Below are positions 44,704 to 52,756 of a stretch of 64,000 bases of DNA, piece by piece; within the stretch, counting starts at the first letter, position 1, and each line of letters begins with the position of its first letter. The notes under the pieces were generated by a model. It did not search any database and was not told where the DNA came from. It saw only the letters and a list, made by a program, of their open reading frames with translations. The DNA is from Mycobacterium nebraskense (GTDB lineage Bacteria > Actinomycetota > Actinomycetes > Mycobacteriales > Mycobacteriaceae). The translations under genes and the position numbers were made by a program. The stretch is from the NCBI RefSeq assembly GCF_002102255.1, contig NZ_LQPH01000086.1:62001-126000 (forward strand), read 5' to 3'.

Positions 44704-45138
44704 ATGACTGCATCGCCCGATAACGACGCCGACGGTAATTCCGGACGGCCGTGGGACCTGGTCGTGGAGCAGGGCAAGGTCGCCGAGTTCGCTGAGGCCA
44801 TGTTGTGCGACGATCCCGCCTACCGTGGTCCTGACGCGATCATCCCGCCGACATTCCTGACGACCGCAGGCCGCTGGGCCCCGGCCGGTGTCCGGGTTGA
44901 CGTGGGTTTCGACCGCAAGCGCTTGCTGCACGGCGAACAGGAATACACCTTTCACTCCGCCCCGCCCGCGGCCGGTGACGTCCTGACCGCACGGGAGAGG
45001 ATCGTCGACCGGTACTCGAAACCGGGCAAACGTGGGGGCACGATGCGTTTCGCCACCGTGGTTACTGAGTACCGCGACGCCGGCGGAGCGCTCGTCGCCG
45101 AGGCCAAAGCCACCTTCATCGAGACGGCCCCCCGATGA
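44704..45138 (+). CDS. MaoC-like N-terminal hotdog protein (FAS1-like dehydratase subunit)
   Basis: 144 residues. Hotdog fold in the N-terminal dehydratase group: VVEQGKVAEFAEAMLCDDPAYRG, IPPTFLTTAGRWAPAG, LLHGEQEYTFHSAPPAAGDVLTARERIVDRYSKPGKRGGTMRF. It lacks the catalytic GD-x(2)-P-x-H motif, which is in the next gene. Such pairs form heteromeric enoyl-CoA hydratases, as HadAB or ChsH1/H2 do. Its stop overlaps the partner's ATG by 4 bases. Confidence 0.87.
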   Translation: MTASPDNDADGNSGRPWDLVVEQGKVAEFAEAMLCDDPAYRGPDAIIPPTFLTTAGRWAPAGVRVDVGFDRKRLLHGEQEYTFHSAPPAAGDVLTARERIVDRYSKPGKRGGTMRFATVVTEYRDAGGALVAEAKATFIETAPR

Positions 45139-45620
45139 GTCCCGGCGACGGCGCAGGCGGACAGACCACGACGACCACCGCATTGCGTGTCGGCGTGCAG
45201 GCGCCGGTCCGCGAGTTCGGACCACTGACTCGGCAGATGTTCGTCCGCTACGCAGGCGCGTCCGGTGATTTCAACCCCATGCATTACGACGATCAACTCG
45301 CGCGTTCCGCCGGCTACCCTTCGGTGTTCGCCCAGGGCATGTTCTCCGCGGCGCTACTGGCCGGGTTCGCCACCGATTGGCTGGGCGCGGGCAGCGTGCG
45401 CCGTTTCGGCGTCCGCTTTCGCGAGCAGGTCTGGCCGGGCGACGTGTTGACCTGCTCGGGCACCGTGACCGCCGTGTCGGCGGAGCCTGACGCCGAACGG
45501 GTGATCGTGGAGTTGACCGCTACCCGGCAGACGGGCGGCGTCGCGATCACCGGCACCGCCGAGTTCGTCAACCCGCGGAACGCCGCTCGATGCGGCGCGG
45601 GTGACGCGGATCGGCCATAG
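45135..45620 (+). CDS. MaoC-family enoyl-CoA hydratase subunit
   Basis: 161 residues. Contains the hydratase 2 motif YAGASGDFNPMHYDDQLARSAGYPSVFAQGMFSAALLAGF (about residues 37-75) with the catalytic Asp and His. The remainder forms the hotdog sheet (RRFGVRFREQVWPGDVLTCSGTV). With the preceding subunit it should hydrate a trans-2-enoyl-CoA to the (R)-3-hydroxyacyl-CoA. ATG 45135 overlaps the upstream stop (ATGA). Confidence 0.92.
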   Translation: MSPGDGAGGQTTTTTALRVGVQAPVREFGPLTRQMFVRYAGASGDFNPMHYDDQLARSAGYPSVFAQGMFSAALLAGFATDWLGAGSVRRFGVRFREQVWPGDVLTCSGTVTAVSAEPDAERVIVELTATRQTGGVAITGTAEFVNPRNAARCGAGDADRP

Positions 45621-45632
45621 GCTGGAAACATT

Positions 45633-46973
45633 ATGTCCGAAGCCTCGATCGTCCGCCGGGCCAGCTACGGCCCCTCCAGCCCCGCAGTGGGCGCTCGCGG
45701 TGCCAACACCCGGGGCCGTATCGCCGAGGTCTCGCTGGAGCTATTCGGCCGGGTGGGCTACTTCGACACCTCGGTCGACGCGATAGCCAAAGCGGCAGGG
45801 GTGTCCCGGGCCACCCTGTACCAGTACTTCAAAGGCAAGGACGAGATCTTCCTGGAGCTGCTCAACGAATGCGGCAGCGCGTTGTTTCGGGTGGCGCGTC
45901 GCATCGGTCCGCTCGGCCCGGACGAGGTCGGCTTCGACAATCTGAACTGGTGGCTAGGGGAGTGGAGTTGGGTGTTCGACAAATACTCCACGATGTTCGT
46001 GCAGTGGACGGCGATCGCCTCGTCGGACACCAAGGTGCGTCCCGAAATCACCCGGTTTGTACGCGGTTATAACCACCGCCTCGCGGAGCGGCTCGCCGGC
46101 TCGGGCCTCAACGGCCTGGACCCGGAGGTCGCGGCCATGGCGATGACCGCGCTGGTGCACCGCATCAATCTGTTCGTACATACCGACCGCGCTTATGGCC
46201 GTAGCGCCAAGGATGCGGTCGACACGTTGTCGGTATTCCTGCAGCTGATGTTGTTCCCTGACACCCCACGATCGGTGCTGCGGTCACTGTCTTTGCACGC
46301 CAGCACGGATCCGGCGGCCGACATCGACGCCCTCAAGGCACCTCCGGCCCCAGACATCGCGGGGCTCTCGATCAGCGAGCGCACCACCAGCCTCAGTAAG
46401 CGCGCCGTCACCACCGTAAATGCTTTGGCCGATGCCGGCGCAGCCCAGTTCCGCGCCCGGGGCTATCGCAGCACCAGTGTCGATGACATTGTCGAGGCGG
46501 CCAACGTGGCGCGGGGCACGTTCTACAAGTACTTCAGCGACAAGCAGGATCTGCTCGCCGCCGTGGCCGCCGAAATTTACGGGGCCGGAACGGCATTCGC
46601 CCACCGGATCGCCGACGTCGACCCAGTGGCCAAGAAGTCGACGCTGCGGCACTGGCTGCGTACCTACGTCGAGTTCTACGACCGGTATTCGGGATGCATC
46701 GAAGCGTGGGTCGAAGGCGCCACCGACGACCCCACCATCGTGAGCATCGGGGAGAACGGCCAGGTGCAGATGGATATCGGCGCGGCCAGGATGCTGATCC
46801 GCGGACCGGGTCGGTATCCGTTCGACCCGGTGGTCTCCGCACTGATCCTGCGTGCGCTCGTCACCCGGGTGCCGCAGGCCGCTCTCGATCTGCCCGAACC
46901 GATTGACGCCGACGAGCTCGTCGATGTGTTAATGACTTGCATCAACCGCGGATTCTTCGGACGCGCGAAGTAG
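45633..46973 (+). CDS. tandem TetR regulator (two TetR units, Mce3R-like architecture)
   Basis: 446 residues with two complete TetR units. Unit 1 helix-turn-helix: RGRIAEVSLELFGRVGYFDTSVDAIAKAAGVSRATLYQYFKGKDEIFLEL (about residues 27-77). Unit 2: AVTTVNALADAGAAQFRARGYRSTSVDDIVEAANVARGTFYKYFSDKQDLLAAV (about residues 255-308). Mycobacterial Mce3R has the same two-unit design and controls lipid-import and catabolic genes, so I compare the architecture only. It is the third gene after the MaoC pair, 12 bases downstream. Its targets are not identified; a single chain with two DNA-binding domains could read an asymmetric or bipartite operator. Confidence 0.9.
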   Translation: MSEASIVRRASYGPSSPAVGARGANTRGRIAEVSLELFGRVGYFDTSVDAIAKAAGVSRATLYQYFKGKDEIFLELLNECGSALFRVARRIGPLGPDEVGFDNLNWWLGEWSWVFDKYSTMFVQWTAIASSDTKVRPEITRFVRGYNHRLAERLAGSGLNGLDPEVAAMAMTALVHRINLFVHTDRAYGRSAKDAVDTLSVFLQLMLFPDTPRSVLRSLSLHASTDPAADIDALKAPPAPDIAGLSISERTTSLSKRAVTTVNALADAGAAQFRARGYRSTSVDDIVEAANVARGTFYKYFSDKQDLLAAVAAEIYGAGTAFAHRIADVDPVAKKSTLRHWLRTYVEFYDRYSGCIEAWVEGATDDPTIVSIGENGQVQMDIGAARMLIRGPGRYPFDPVVSALILRALVTRVPQAALDLPEPIDADELVDVLMTCINRGFFGRAK

Positions 46974-46986
46974 ATCGAGTCCTGAG

Positions 46987-48177
46987 CTATGCCGTCGTAA
47001 CACCAGCGGCGATGAGTTCGTCGGTCGCCTGTGCGGAATATCCCAACTCGTGCAAAATCTTTCGGCTGTGCTCGCCCAGCGCGGGCACGTCACCAATCAC
47101 CGGATCGACGCCTGCCAGGCCCGCGGGCGGCGGCAGCGCGGCAGCCGGACCGCCGGGCGTCTGAATCTCGTGCCATCGATCCCGGCCGACGAGTACCGGA
47201 TGTAGCCACAAGTGATCAACACCGTTCATGCGCGCGTGCGCCACGCCGGCGCTCTGCAGGCGCGCTTCGAGTTCTTCAGCGCTCAGCCGCGCCGCCACGG
47301 TGGTGATAATCGACTCCAACTCATCGCGGTGCGCTACCCGATCAGGGTTCGTAGCGAACCGCGGTTCGTCGACGAGATCTCTTCTTTCCAAGACGATTTC
47401 GCAGAACCTCAGCCATTCGGCTGAATTCTGCACGCCCAGCAACACGGTGCCGCCGTCGCCCGCGGTCACCGGGCCGTACGGGGCGATCGTCGGATGCCGC
47501 GCGCCGGTGCGTGGTGGCGCCTTTCCCCCGTAGCGGCCGTAGTAGAGGGGTTGGGACATCCATTCGACCAACGCGTCGAATAACGACACCGAGACCGGCC
47601 GCACCGCGCCGGTGGTGGCGCGGGTGTAAAGCGCGGTGAGGATTCCGGAGAAGGCGAACATGCCGGCGGCGATGTCGGCGATCGATACACCGGTGCGCGC
47701 CACCTCCGCCGGCGAACCGGTCACCGACAACAACCCGGCCTCGGCTTGTACCAAAAGGTCGTAGGCCTTGCGGTCGCGCCAAGGTCCGTCCTGTCCATAG
47801 CCGCTGATGGTCGCCGTGATGGTCCGTGGGTGCGCGCGCGCCACCGATTCGGTGTCCAAGCCCATCCGAGCCGCGGCACCCGGCGCCAGGTTTTGCACCA
47901 GCACGTCGGCGCCCTCGAGTAGACGCTCAACGATGCGTCTGCCCTCGGGCTGCTTGAGGTCGACAGTCAACGACTCTTTGCCACGATTGAGCCAGACGAA
48001 GTAGCTCGACTCCCCGTGCACTGTGCGGTCGTAGCCGCGGGCGAAATCGCCGCCCTGCGGACGCTCGACCTTGATTACCCGTGCGCCGAGGTCCGCCAGC
48101 TGTCGGGTGGCGTACGGCGCGGCGACCGCCTGCTCGAGGCTCACGACGGTTATGCCGGCCAGTGGCGCACTCGTCAT
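46987..48177 (-). CDS. CaiB/BaiF family III CoA-transferase
   Basis: 396 residues from ATG 48177. LAGITVVSLEQAVAAPYATRQLADLGARVIKVERPQGGDFARGYDR at the N-terminus, LNRGKESLTVDLKQPEGR, ISGYGQDGPWRDRKAYDLLVQAEAG and VRPVSVSLFDALVEWMSQP, where the catalytic Asp of family III CoA-transferases is kept. It moves CoA between carboxylates, avoiding ATP cost. It is transcribed towards the tandem TetR gene (14 bases apart) and divergently from the racemase-like gene at 48396. Confidence 0.93.
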   Translation of the reverse strand: MTSAPLAGITVVSLEQAVAAPYATRQLADLGARVIKVERPQGGDFARGYDRTVHGESSYFVWLNRGKESLTVDLKQPEGRRIVERLLEGADVLVQNLAPGAAARMGLDTESVARAHPRTITATISGYGQDGPWRDRKAYDLLVQAEAGLLSVTGSPAEVARTGVSIADIAAGMFAFSGILTALYTRATTGAVRPVSVSLFDALVEWMSQPLYYGRYGGKAPPRTGARHPTIAPYGPVTAGDGGTVLLGVQNSAEWLRFCEIVLERRDLVDEPRFATNPDRVAHRDELESIITTVAARLSAEELEARLQSAGVAHARMNGVDHLWLHPVLVGRDRWHEIQTPGGPAAALPPPAGLAGVDPVIGDVPALGEHSRKILHELGYSAQATDELIAAGVTTA

Positions 48178-48284
48178 GTCGCCGGCGAATTCCGGGCCGG
48201 CTGACCGGTCCAACCGCCTGCCTCGTATTCGGCTGTAATACCCGAACCGCGGACGCACACAGTGCAGCACCCCCGAGGATTAGA

Positions 48285-48298
48285 TGACGGATACGTCA
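48285..48298. promoter_or_regulatory. palindrome TGACGGATACGTCA in a divergent promoter
   Basis: TGACG and CGTCA half-sites around a GATA spacer lie between the divergent CoA-transferase (48177) and racemase-like (48396) genes. It has the TGAC-N6-GTCA form seen at 14309 and 16865. Confidence 0.4.
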
Positions 48299-48383
48299 GA
48301 AAATCATATCAGGATGACCTCGTAGCCCCTGGATGCATTGCGCAGACAGAAAACACCATATGTATGCGGTGTCAGATTATGGC

Positions 48384-48389
48384 TAGGCT
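48384..48389 (+). promoter_or_regulatory. -10 hexamer TAGGCT for a leaderless transcript
   Basis: TAGGCT fits TAnnnT and ends 6 bases before the GTG at 48396, the normal distance to a transcription start, so translation probably begins at the first base of the mRNA. No ribosome site is visible before the GTG. Confidence 0.45.
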
Positions 48390-48395
48390 CATCAG

Positions 48396-49469
48396 GTGGT
48401 AGATAGCTGCCCGCAGGCACCGGCGGGTCCTCTGAATGGCATCAAGGTCGTCGAACTCGCGGGCATGGGACCCGGGCCACACGCCGCAATGTTGCTCGCC
48501 GACCTGGGTGCCGAAGTGACGCGGGTTCAGCGGCCCGGGGGTGGTGGTGGGGGCGCCCAGCTGCGTGGGCGCCGGATCGTTTTCGCCGATCTCAAAGACG
48601 CCGCCGAGCTCAACGGGGTGCGCCACCTCATCGACGATGCTGACGTTCTCATCGAGGGGTTCCGACCCGGCGTCGTCGAACGCCTCGGCCTCGGACCTGA
48701 CGAATGCTGCCGTCGTAACCCGAGATTGGTTTACACCCGCATAACCGGATGGGGCCAGACCGGTCCCCGAGCTCGACAGGCCGGCCATGACATCAACTAC
48801 GTCGGCCTCACCGGATTGCTTCACGCCATGGGTGACCCGGATCGTCCGCCGGCGCCACCCCTGAATCTGGTCGGCGACTACGGTGGTGGCTCGCTATTCG
48901 CGGTCGTGGGCGTCCTTGCCGCCTTGCTAGAGCGACACGCCTCGGGGCGAGGCCAGGTGATCGATGCCGCGATTGTCAACGGCGCACCGATGCTGGGCCA
49001 CATCCTGTGGGCGATGCTCGGCGACGGCCGGTGGTCAGACGGGCGGGGTGACAACATCTTTGATGGCTCGGCGCCGTTCTACCGCACCTACGAATGCGCG
49101 GACGGTGGCTACGTCGCCGTGGGTGCGCTTGAACCGGCCTTCTTCGCCGAGTTGCTGCGGCTGCTGGAGATCGACCCGGACACTCTGGGCCCGCAACGGG
49201 AGCGTGCCGGCTGGCCCGCGATGCGGGATGCCCTGTCGGACAAATTCCGGGAGGAAACTCGGGACCACTGGGCGCGGGTTTTCTCGGATAGCGACGCATG
49301 CGTCACGCCGGTTCTGACCGCGACCGAGGCGATCGACGATCCGCATATGCGGGCACGCAACGTGTTCGTCGACATCGATGGGATCCGTCAACCGGCGTCC
49401 GCGCCGCGCTTCTCCCGAACCCCGGCCGCGCAACCGCGGCCCGCGCGCGTGGCGCCTCGATCACGCTGA
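48396..49469 (+). CDS. alpha-methylacyl-CoA racemase-like CaiB-family protein
   Basis: 357 residues. Strong similarity in pattern to mycobacterial alpha-methylacyl-CoA racemase: [43 protein letters not shown] with the catalytic His at residue 131, [17 protein letters not shown] and [24 protein letters not shown]. In active racemases the second acid/base residue is Asp where this protein has Asn 195. It may be impaired or do another CoA-thioester reaction. The gene probably starts with a leaderless GTG. Its end overlaps the convergent dioxygenase gene by 9 bases. Confidence 0.88.
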   Translation: MVDSCPQAPAGPLNGIKVVELAGMGPGPHAAMLLADLGAEVTRVQRPGGGGGGAQLRGRRIVFADLKDAAELNGVRHLIDDADVLIEGFRPGVVERLGLGPDECCRRNPRLVYTRITGWGQTGPRARQAGHDINYVGLTGLLHAMGDPDRPPAPPLNLVGDYGGGSLFAVVGVLAALLERHASGRGQVIDAAIVNGAPMLGHILWAMLGDGRWSDGRGDNIFDGSAPFYRTYECADGGYVAVGALEPAFFAELLRLLEIDPDTLGPQRERAGWPAMRDALSDKFREETRDHWARVFSDSDACVTPVLTATEAIDDPHMRARNVFVDIDGIRQPASAPRFSRTPAAQPRPARVAPRSR

Positions 49470-50318
49470 CGCAGCGACGGCCATCCCGGTGATCCATTCC
49501 GGCACAGGCTCATAGACCATCGGGGTTACCGGCCGCCCACCGCCCGCGGCGCCCGCGGCAAGCCAGGTCCTGACCTCGTTGGCGCCCGCGCCCGCACGGG
49601 TGTGGGCGGTGTCGACGAGCCGAATCAGCGAAGCGACGTCCCAGTTCGACATGGCGTCCAACACTTCGGCGTCCCAATCGGGACGGATCTTGGTGCGCGC
49701 TGCCGCCATACCCTCGGCGATGATCCGAGCCCGGTCTTCGTCGCTGAGGTCGTAGGTATCGACCTCCAGACTCGGCGGGGAATGTGACAACCCTCCGGTC
49801 CCGATCACCAGCACCCGCTCGGCGATCCCGTCGAGGAACCGGCCAACTTCCGCGCCGAACTCGGCCACTCGACGGCCAGTCGGAAGCGGAGCCGTGGCAC
49901 AGTTCACCGGCAGCGGGATGACCGGCTTGACCGCCAAGTCGCCGAGCAGATCCCGAACGGGCTGGGCGAACGCGTGATCCAGTCCGATGTCACGACATGC
50001 CGCGACGTCGAACCCGGCCGACAGCAGGTGTTCGCACAGTCGGCGTGCCACCGCGGACGGGACATCAAGGTTGCCGGCCGGGTGGCCGCCTTCGGCCAGA
50101 ATCGATGCGGACAACGCGACCCCGAAGGCGGGTACCACGTGTCGAAACGCGCGGCGGTGGTCACCGCCGAACACGATCACCACGTCGGGATCGAAGTGTT
50201 GCGCGCGTTCGGCCGCCGACGTCAGTGCCGAGCGGAACCTGCGACCGAAGGCGCGTTCGACATCGCGCTCCTTACCCGGGCTGTGGCTTGCACAGACAAC
50301 CAGCCGCTCTGGCGTCAC
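49461..50318 (-). CDS. class III extradiol ring-cleavage dioxygenase (LigB/MhpB-like)
   Basis: 285 residues from GTG 50318, chosen for the GGAGGT ribosome site 7 bases upstream (a GTG at 50345 would run into the promoter element). Motifs: [13 protein letters not shown] with an iron-ligand His near residue 11, [15 protein letters not shown] (His about residue 53), [19 protein letters not shown], and [13 protein letters not shown] (about residue 175). These fit Fe(II)-dependent catechol dioxygenases such as 2,3-dihydroxyphenylpropionate dioxygenase. The hydrolase-hydratase-aldolase set at 14.3-16.8 kb could process its product. It shares a promoter element with the Gfo/Idh gene at 39214. Confidence 0.9.
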   Translation of the reverse strand: MTPERLVVCASHSPGKERDVERAFGRRFRSALTSAAERAQHFDPDVVIVFGGDHRRAFRHVVPAFGVALSASILAEGGHPAGNLDVPSAVARRLCEHLLSAGFDVAACRDIGLDHAFAQPVRDLLGDLAVKPVIPLPVNCATAPLPTGRRVAEFGAEVGRFLDGIAERVLVIGTGGLSHSPPSLEVDTYDLSDEDRARIIAEGMAAARTKIRPDWDAEVLDAMSNWDVASLIRLVDTAHTRAGAGANEVRTWLAAGAAGGGRPVTPMVYEPVPEWITGMAVAASA

Positions 50319-50338
50319 GTCCATCACCTCCGCTAGAA

Positions 50339-50358
50339 GTGACACTAATGTTAGATCA
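50339..50358 (-). promoter_or_regulatory. CTAACATTAG promoter element, copy 2
   Basis: On the minus strand it reads with 18 of 20 positions equal to 39167-39186, including TCTAAC, TTAGTGTCAC. It lies 20 bases before the dioxygenase GTG (50318). TAACAT can be a -10 hexamer. The match suggests co-control of the dioxygenase and Gfo/Idh genes. Confidence 0.6.
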
Positions 50359-50378
50359 GTCGCCGGCCGACCACGGCA

Positions 50379-50546
50379 TCACACCGTAATGACGATGCCT
50401 TGCGTCAACGCCACGATGACGCCGAGGATCACGATGAACGCCACGCATGCCGCGACAAGCCGGACGGTTTCTCGCTGCAGCGCGGCATTGGTCTGCGGAG
50501 GAAGAAAGAATTCAGCGGGCAGCTTGTTCATGCGTTCGCTTGCCAC
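50379..50546 (-). CDS. 55-aa single-pass membrane protein
   Basis: GTG at 50546 has an AAAGGAG ribosome site 5 bases upstream; the stop is at 50379-50381. The N-terminal half is polar (starts VASERMNKLPAEFFLPPQTNAA), and residues about 29-55 form one hydrophobic helix (LVAACVAFIVILGVIVALT) that reaches the C-terminus. The gene lies 16 bases after the AveC-like gene at 50563-51477 on the same strand, so it is probably co-transcribed with it. I do not know the family. It could be a small subunit or stabiliser of the AveC-like protein. Confidence 0.65.
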   Translation of the reverse strand: MASERMNKLPAEFFLPPQTNAALQRETVRLVAACVAFIVILGVIVALTQGIVITV

Positions 50547-50562
50547 CACGACTCCTTTCGGA

Positions 50563-51477
50563 TCACGGAATGTAGGGGCTGTCGGCGCCGGTCACGGTGC
50601 GCAACACCACCAGCGGAATGATCAGGAACACAAAGAAGGTGACCTGGAAGATGATGAACCAGGCGCCCAGTCGCAAGATTTCGAAGCGCCACCGCGGAAT
50701 CGCCACGTCGTAGTTGAGGTAGTCGTCGAATTCTTGCTGCTTGGTCGAGACCAATTGCTTGGTGGCAACGGCTGTCCCGCCGCGACTTTCGGTGTCGGCA
50801 GCCGGATGCAATGCGGTCCGCGGGACGGTGAAGCGATCTAACCGGCAGAATCGCTCAATATGGTTGAGGCCGCGAATCGGCGGTTTACCGGCCCAATAGG
50901 CGATCAGGTTGGGCCATATGCACATGATGCCGATGGTCCAGAGCAGTGTGATGCGACCGCCGTTGCCCCACTCCAGAACCGGCCCCATGCCGGGATCGTA
51001 GGTCCACCATCCCATCGCCGTGGCGGTGCCCTCGACGGCGAAGTCCCAGATGTAGTTGACTGGAATCGCAAGCACCAACATGGATTTGAGCATGCTCCAG
51101 CCGAACCGTGCGGACACCCATTGACTCAGCCACAACACCAGAAGCGCGTGCACTCCCCAGTACACCGCGTAGGCGAACGGCATGAACAACGGATCGTTAC
51201 GGGTCTTGATCGGTAGCCATTCGAGCAGATGGTGCTGGGCGAACGCCGGGCTGTAGAAGAGCATCTGGCCCCAGTCCCCGATGGTCTCCATCCAATACAC
51301 CGCGAGGCTGTTGAACAGGAAAAGGAATCCCCAGGTCAGGCGCCGACGACGAATGACGTCGGCGATCGCCAGAACGATGAAGATGCTGCCGGCGATCGGT
51401 ATCACCCAGTTGAAAAACCAGACGCCAGATGGGTTGAGGGTTGCCGGTGGTGCCAATTGTGATGTGGCGAAGAGCAT
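50563..51477 (-). CDS. AveC-like (spirocyclase family) multi-pass membrane protein 1
   Basis: 304 residues with about six hydrophobic helices (roughly residues 18-40, 48-65, 102-120, 130-147, 172-192 and 270-295) and a hydrophilic loop at about 205-265. Polar residues in membrane-proximal segments such as YWMETIGDWGQMLFYSPAF and WWTYDPGMGPVLEWG recall AveC of avermectin biosynthesis, a membrane protein with spirocyclase/dehydratase activity. The family link is by general pattern and is tentative. A second AveC-like gene is divergent at 51710. On the minus strand a TGACAGT-type operator is followed directly by TAGTGT at 51662-51657, but this start would leave a 5' leader of about 170 bases. 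Confidence 0.75.
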   Translation of the reverse strand: MLFATSQLAPPATLNPSGVWFFNWVIPIAGSIFIVLAIADVIRRRRLTWGFLFLFNSLAVYWMETIGDWGQMLFYSPAFAQHHLLEWLPIKTRNDPLFMPFAYAVYWGVHALLVLWLSQWVSARFGWSMLKSMLVLAIPVNYIWDFAVEGTATAMGWWTYDPGMGPVLEWGNGGRITLLWTIGIMCIWPNLIAYWAGKPPIRGLNHIERFCRLDRFTVPRTALHPAADTESRGGTAVATKQLVSTKQQEFDDYLNYDVAIPRWRFEILRLGAWFIIFQVTFFVFLIIPLVVLRTVTGADSPYIP

Positions 51478-51536
51478 CGTTGCCTCTCAGCTGGAGGGAG
51501 CGGACCCCATTCCGTTCAGCCGATCTTCTACATATG

Positions 51537-51546
51537 TAACCTAGTT
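51537..51546. repeat. decamer TAACCTAGTT, copy 2
   Basis: Identical to 30429-30438. It lies 60 bases upstream of the AveC-like gene 1 start; its complement contains TAGGTT, a possible -10 for that minus-strand gene. Confidence 0.3.
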
Positions 51547-51656
51547 GACTATATTTCGTTTGTCACCAGAATCTGTGATGGAGTGTGCCTCCGCTGTATG
51601 ACGGCTTGAATGCTGCGGCATACCGGTTGCGGTCCGGCATCCGATGCCGGACATTG

Positions 51657-51678
51657 ACACTATGACAGTGAACTGTCA
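51657..51678. promoter_or_regulatory. TGACAGT-type operator (site 2) between the two AveC-like genes
   Basis: TGACAGTGAACTGTCA (51663-51678) is a full 16-bp palindrome. On the minus strand it is followed at once by TAGTGT (51662-51657), the same hexamer that follows site 3. On the plus strand it ends 31 bases before the GTG of AveC-like gene 2. It could control both divergent genes. Confidence 0.78.
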
Positions 51679-51709
51679 TCTTTGGTAGGTCGTGCCAAAG
51701 GAGCTACTA

Positions 51710-52750
51710 GTGACGGATCTGAAGTCCTCTAGCCGGGCAGAGCCATCGGCCATCGAGCCTCCGCAGATCAAGACGATTCGGCCGGTGCTGTTCTGGTCGA
51801 GCCTCGGCGCGGTGTGCGTAATAATCGCCGCCTACGTCTATATCTCGTGGATCGCGTCGGGCAATGCGACCCGGGTGAATCCCGGTCCCGACCCGATCCC
51901 CGCGGCCACCCACTGGGCGATGACCGCCTTCCAGATCGCCTGCCCCATACTGGCGATGGCTGCCATCGGCTACGTTATCCGCAAGAGCGTGCGCGAGCGT
52001 CAACTCTGCGTCGAAGCTGCCATCGTGATCGGATCGGCAATCGCATGGTGGCACGACCCGCTGATCAACTGGTTTCAGCCGGCGCTGTTCTATAACGCCG
52101 GCTTGCTCAATTTCGGCAACTGGACGCAGAACATCCCCGGCTGGCTCAGCCCCGACGGTCGATTGATGGCTGAGCCGGTGCTGATGATCGGAATGATCTA
52201 TATCTGGATGCCGCTGGCCATGGGCTCGATCGCCCGGTGGACCATGGGACGGGCGCGGCACCGATGGCCGACGCTGGGGCCCGTCCGCACCTTCTGCACC
52301 GGTTGGCTTGCGGTGTATGTCATCGAGTTTCCGCTCGAGATCTTTGCGGTGCGCCACGGCCTGCTCGGCTATCCGGCGTCGATTCCCGGCGTCACGCTCT
52401 GGGCGGGTCAGACGATGCAGATACCGCTCTACGGCCCCATCCTGTGGTCGCTGGTGCTCAGCTCCAGCGGAGCGCTGATGTTCTTTCGCAACCGCGCCGG
52501 CCAGATCAGGGTGGAGGCGGGTGTGGAGACGCTGGGGTGGGCAGGGCCATGGGCCAGAGGACTGCTGAGGGTGCTCGCGGTCACCGGGTTTCTGCACGTG
52601 GTGGCGATCGGCGTGTACGACCTGCCGGTGAACTTCGCGGGCCTTTACGCGGGGCCGACCCAGACCTACCCGAGCTATCTGCGCACGCAGTACTGCGGAC
52701 CGGACACCCCGCGGGCGTGCCCCGACGGCACCCGTTTCGACGATCGCTAG
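51710..52750 (+). CDS. AveC-like (spirocyclase family) multi-pass membrane protein 2
   Basis: 346 residues from GTG 51710, which has an AAGGAG ribosome site 6 bases upstream (GTG 51692 is less likely). Seven or so hydrophobic helices: about residues 22-42, 62-82, 93-108, 140-160, 193-212, 228-250 and 282-302. Characteristic segments: AIAWWHDPLINWFQPALFYNAGLLNFGNW, LMAEPVLMIGMIYIW and FPLEIFAVRHGLLGYP. The W-HDP-x(2)-N and EP segments parallel those of AveC-like protein 1. In Streptomyces, AveC acts on a polyketide, but no polyketide synthase is in this window, so a catabolic or lipid-modifying role is more likely here. Confidence 0.77.
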   Translation: MTDLKSSSRAEPSAIEPPQIKTIRPVLFWSSLGAVCVIIAAYVYISWIASGNATRVNPGPDPIPAATHWAMTAFQIACPILAMAAIGYVIRKSVRERQLCVEAAIVIGSAIAWWHDPLINWFQPALFYNAGLLNFGNWTQNIPGWLSPDGRLMAEPVLMIGMIYIWMPLAMGSIARWTMGRARHRWPTLGPVRTFCTGWLAVYVIEFPLEIFAVRHGLLGYPASIPGVTLWAGQTMQIPLYGPILWSLVLSSSGALMFFRNRAGQIRVEAGVETLGWAGPWARGLLRVLAVTGFLHVVAIGVYDLPVNFAGLYAGPTQTYPSYLRTQYCGPDTPRACPDGTRFDDR

Positions 52751-52756
52751 CTCGCC

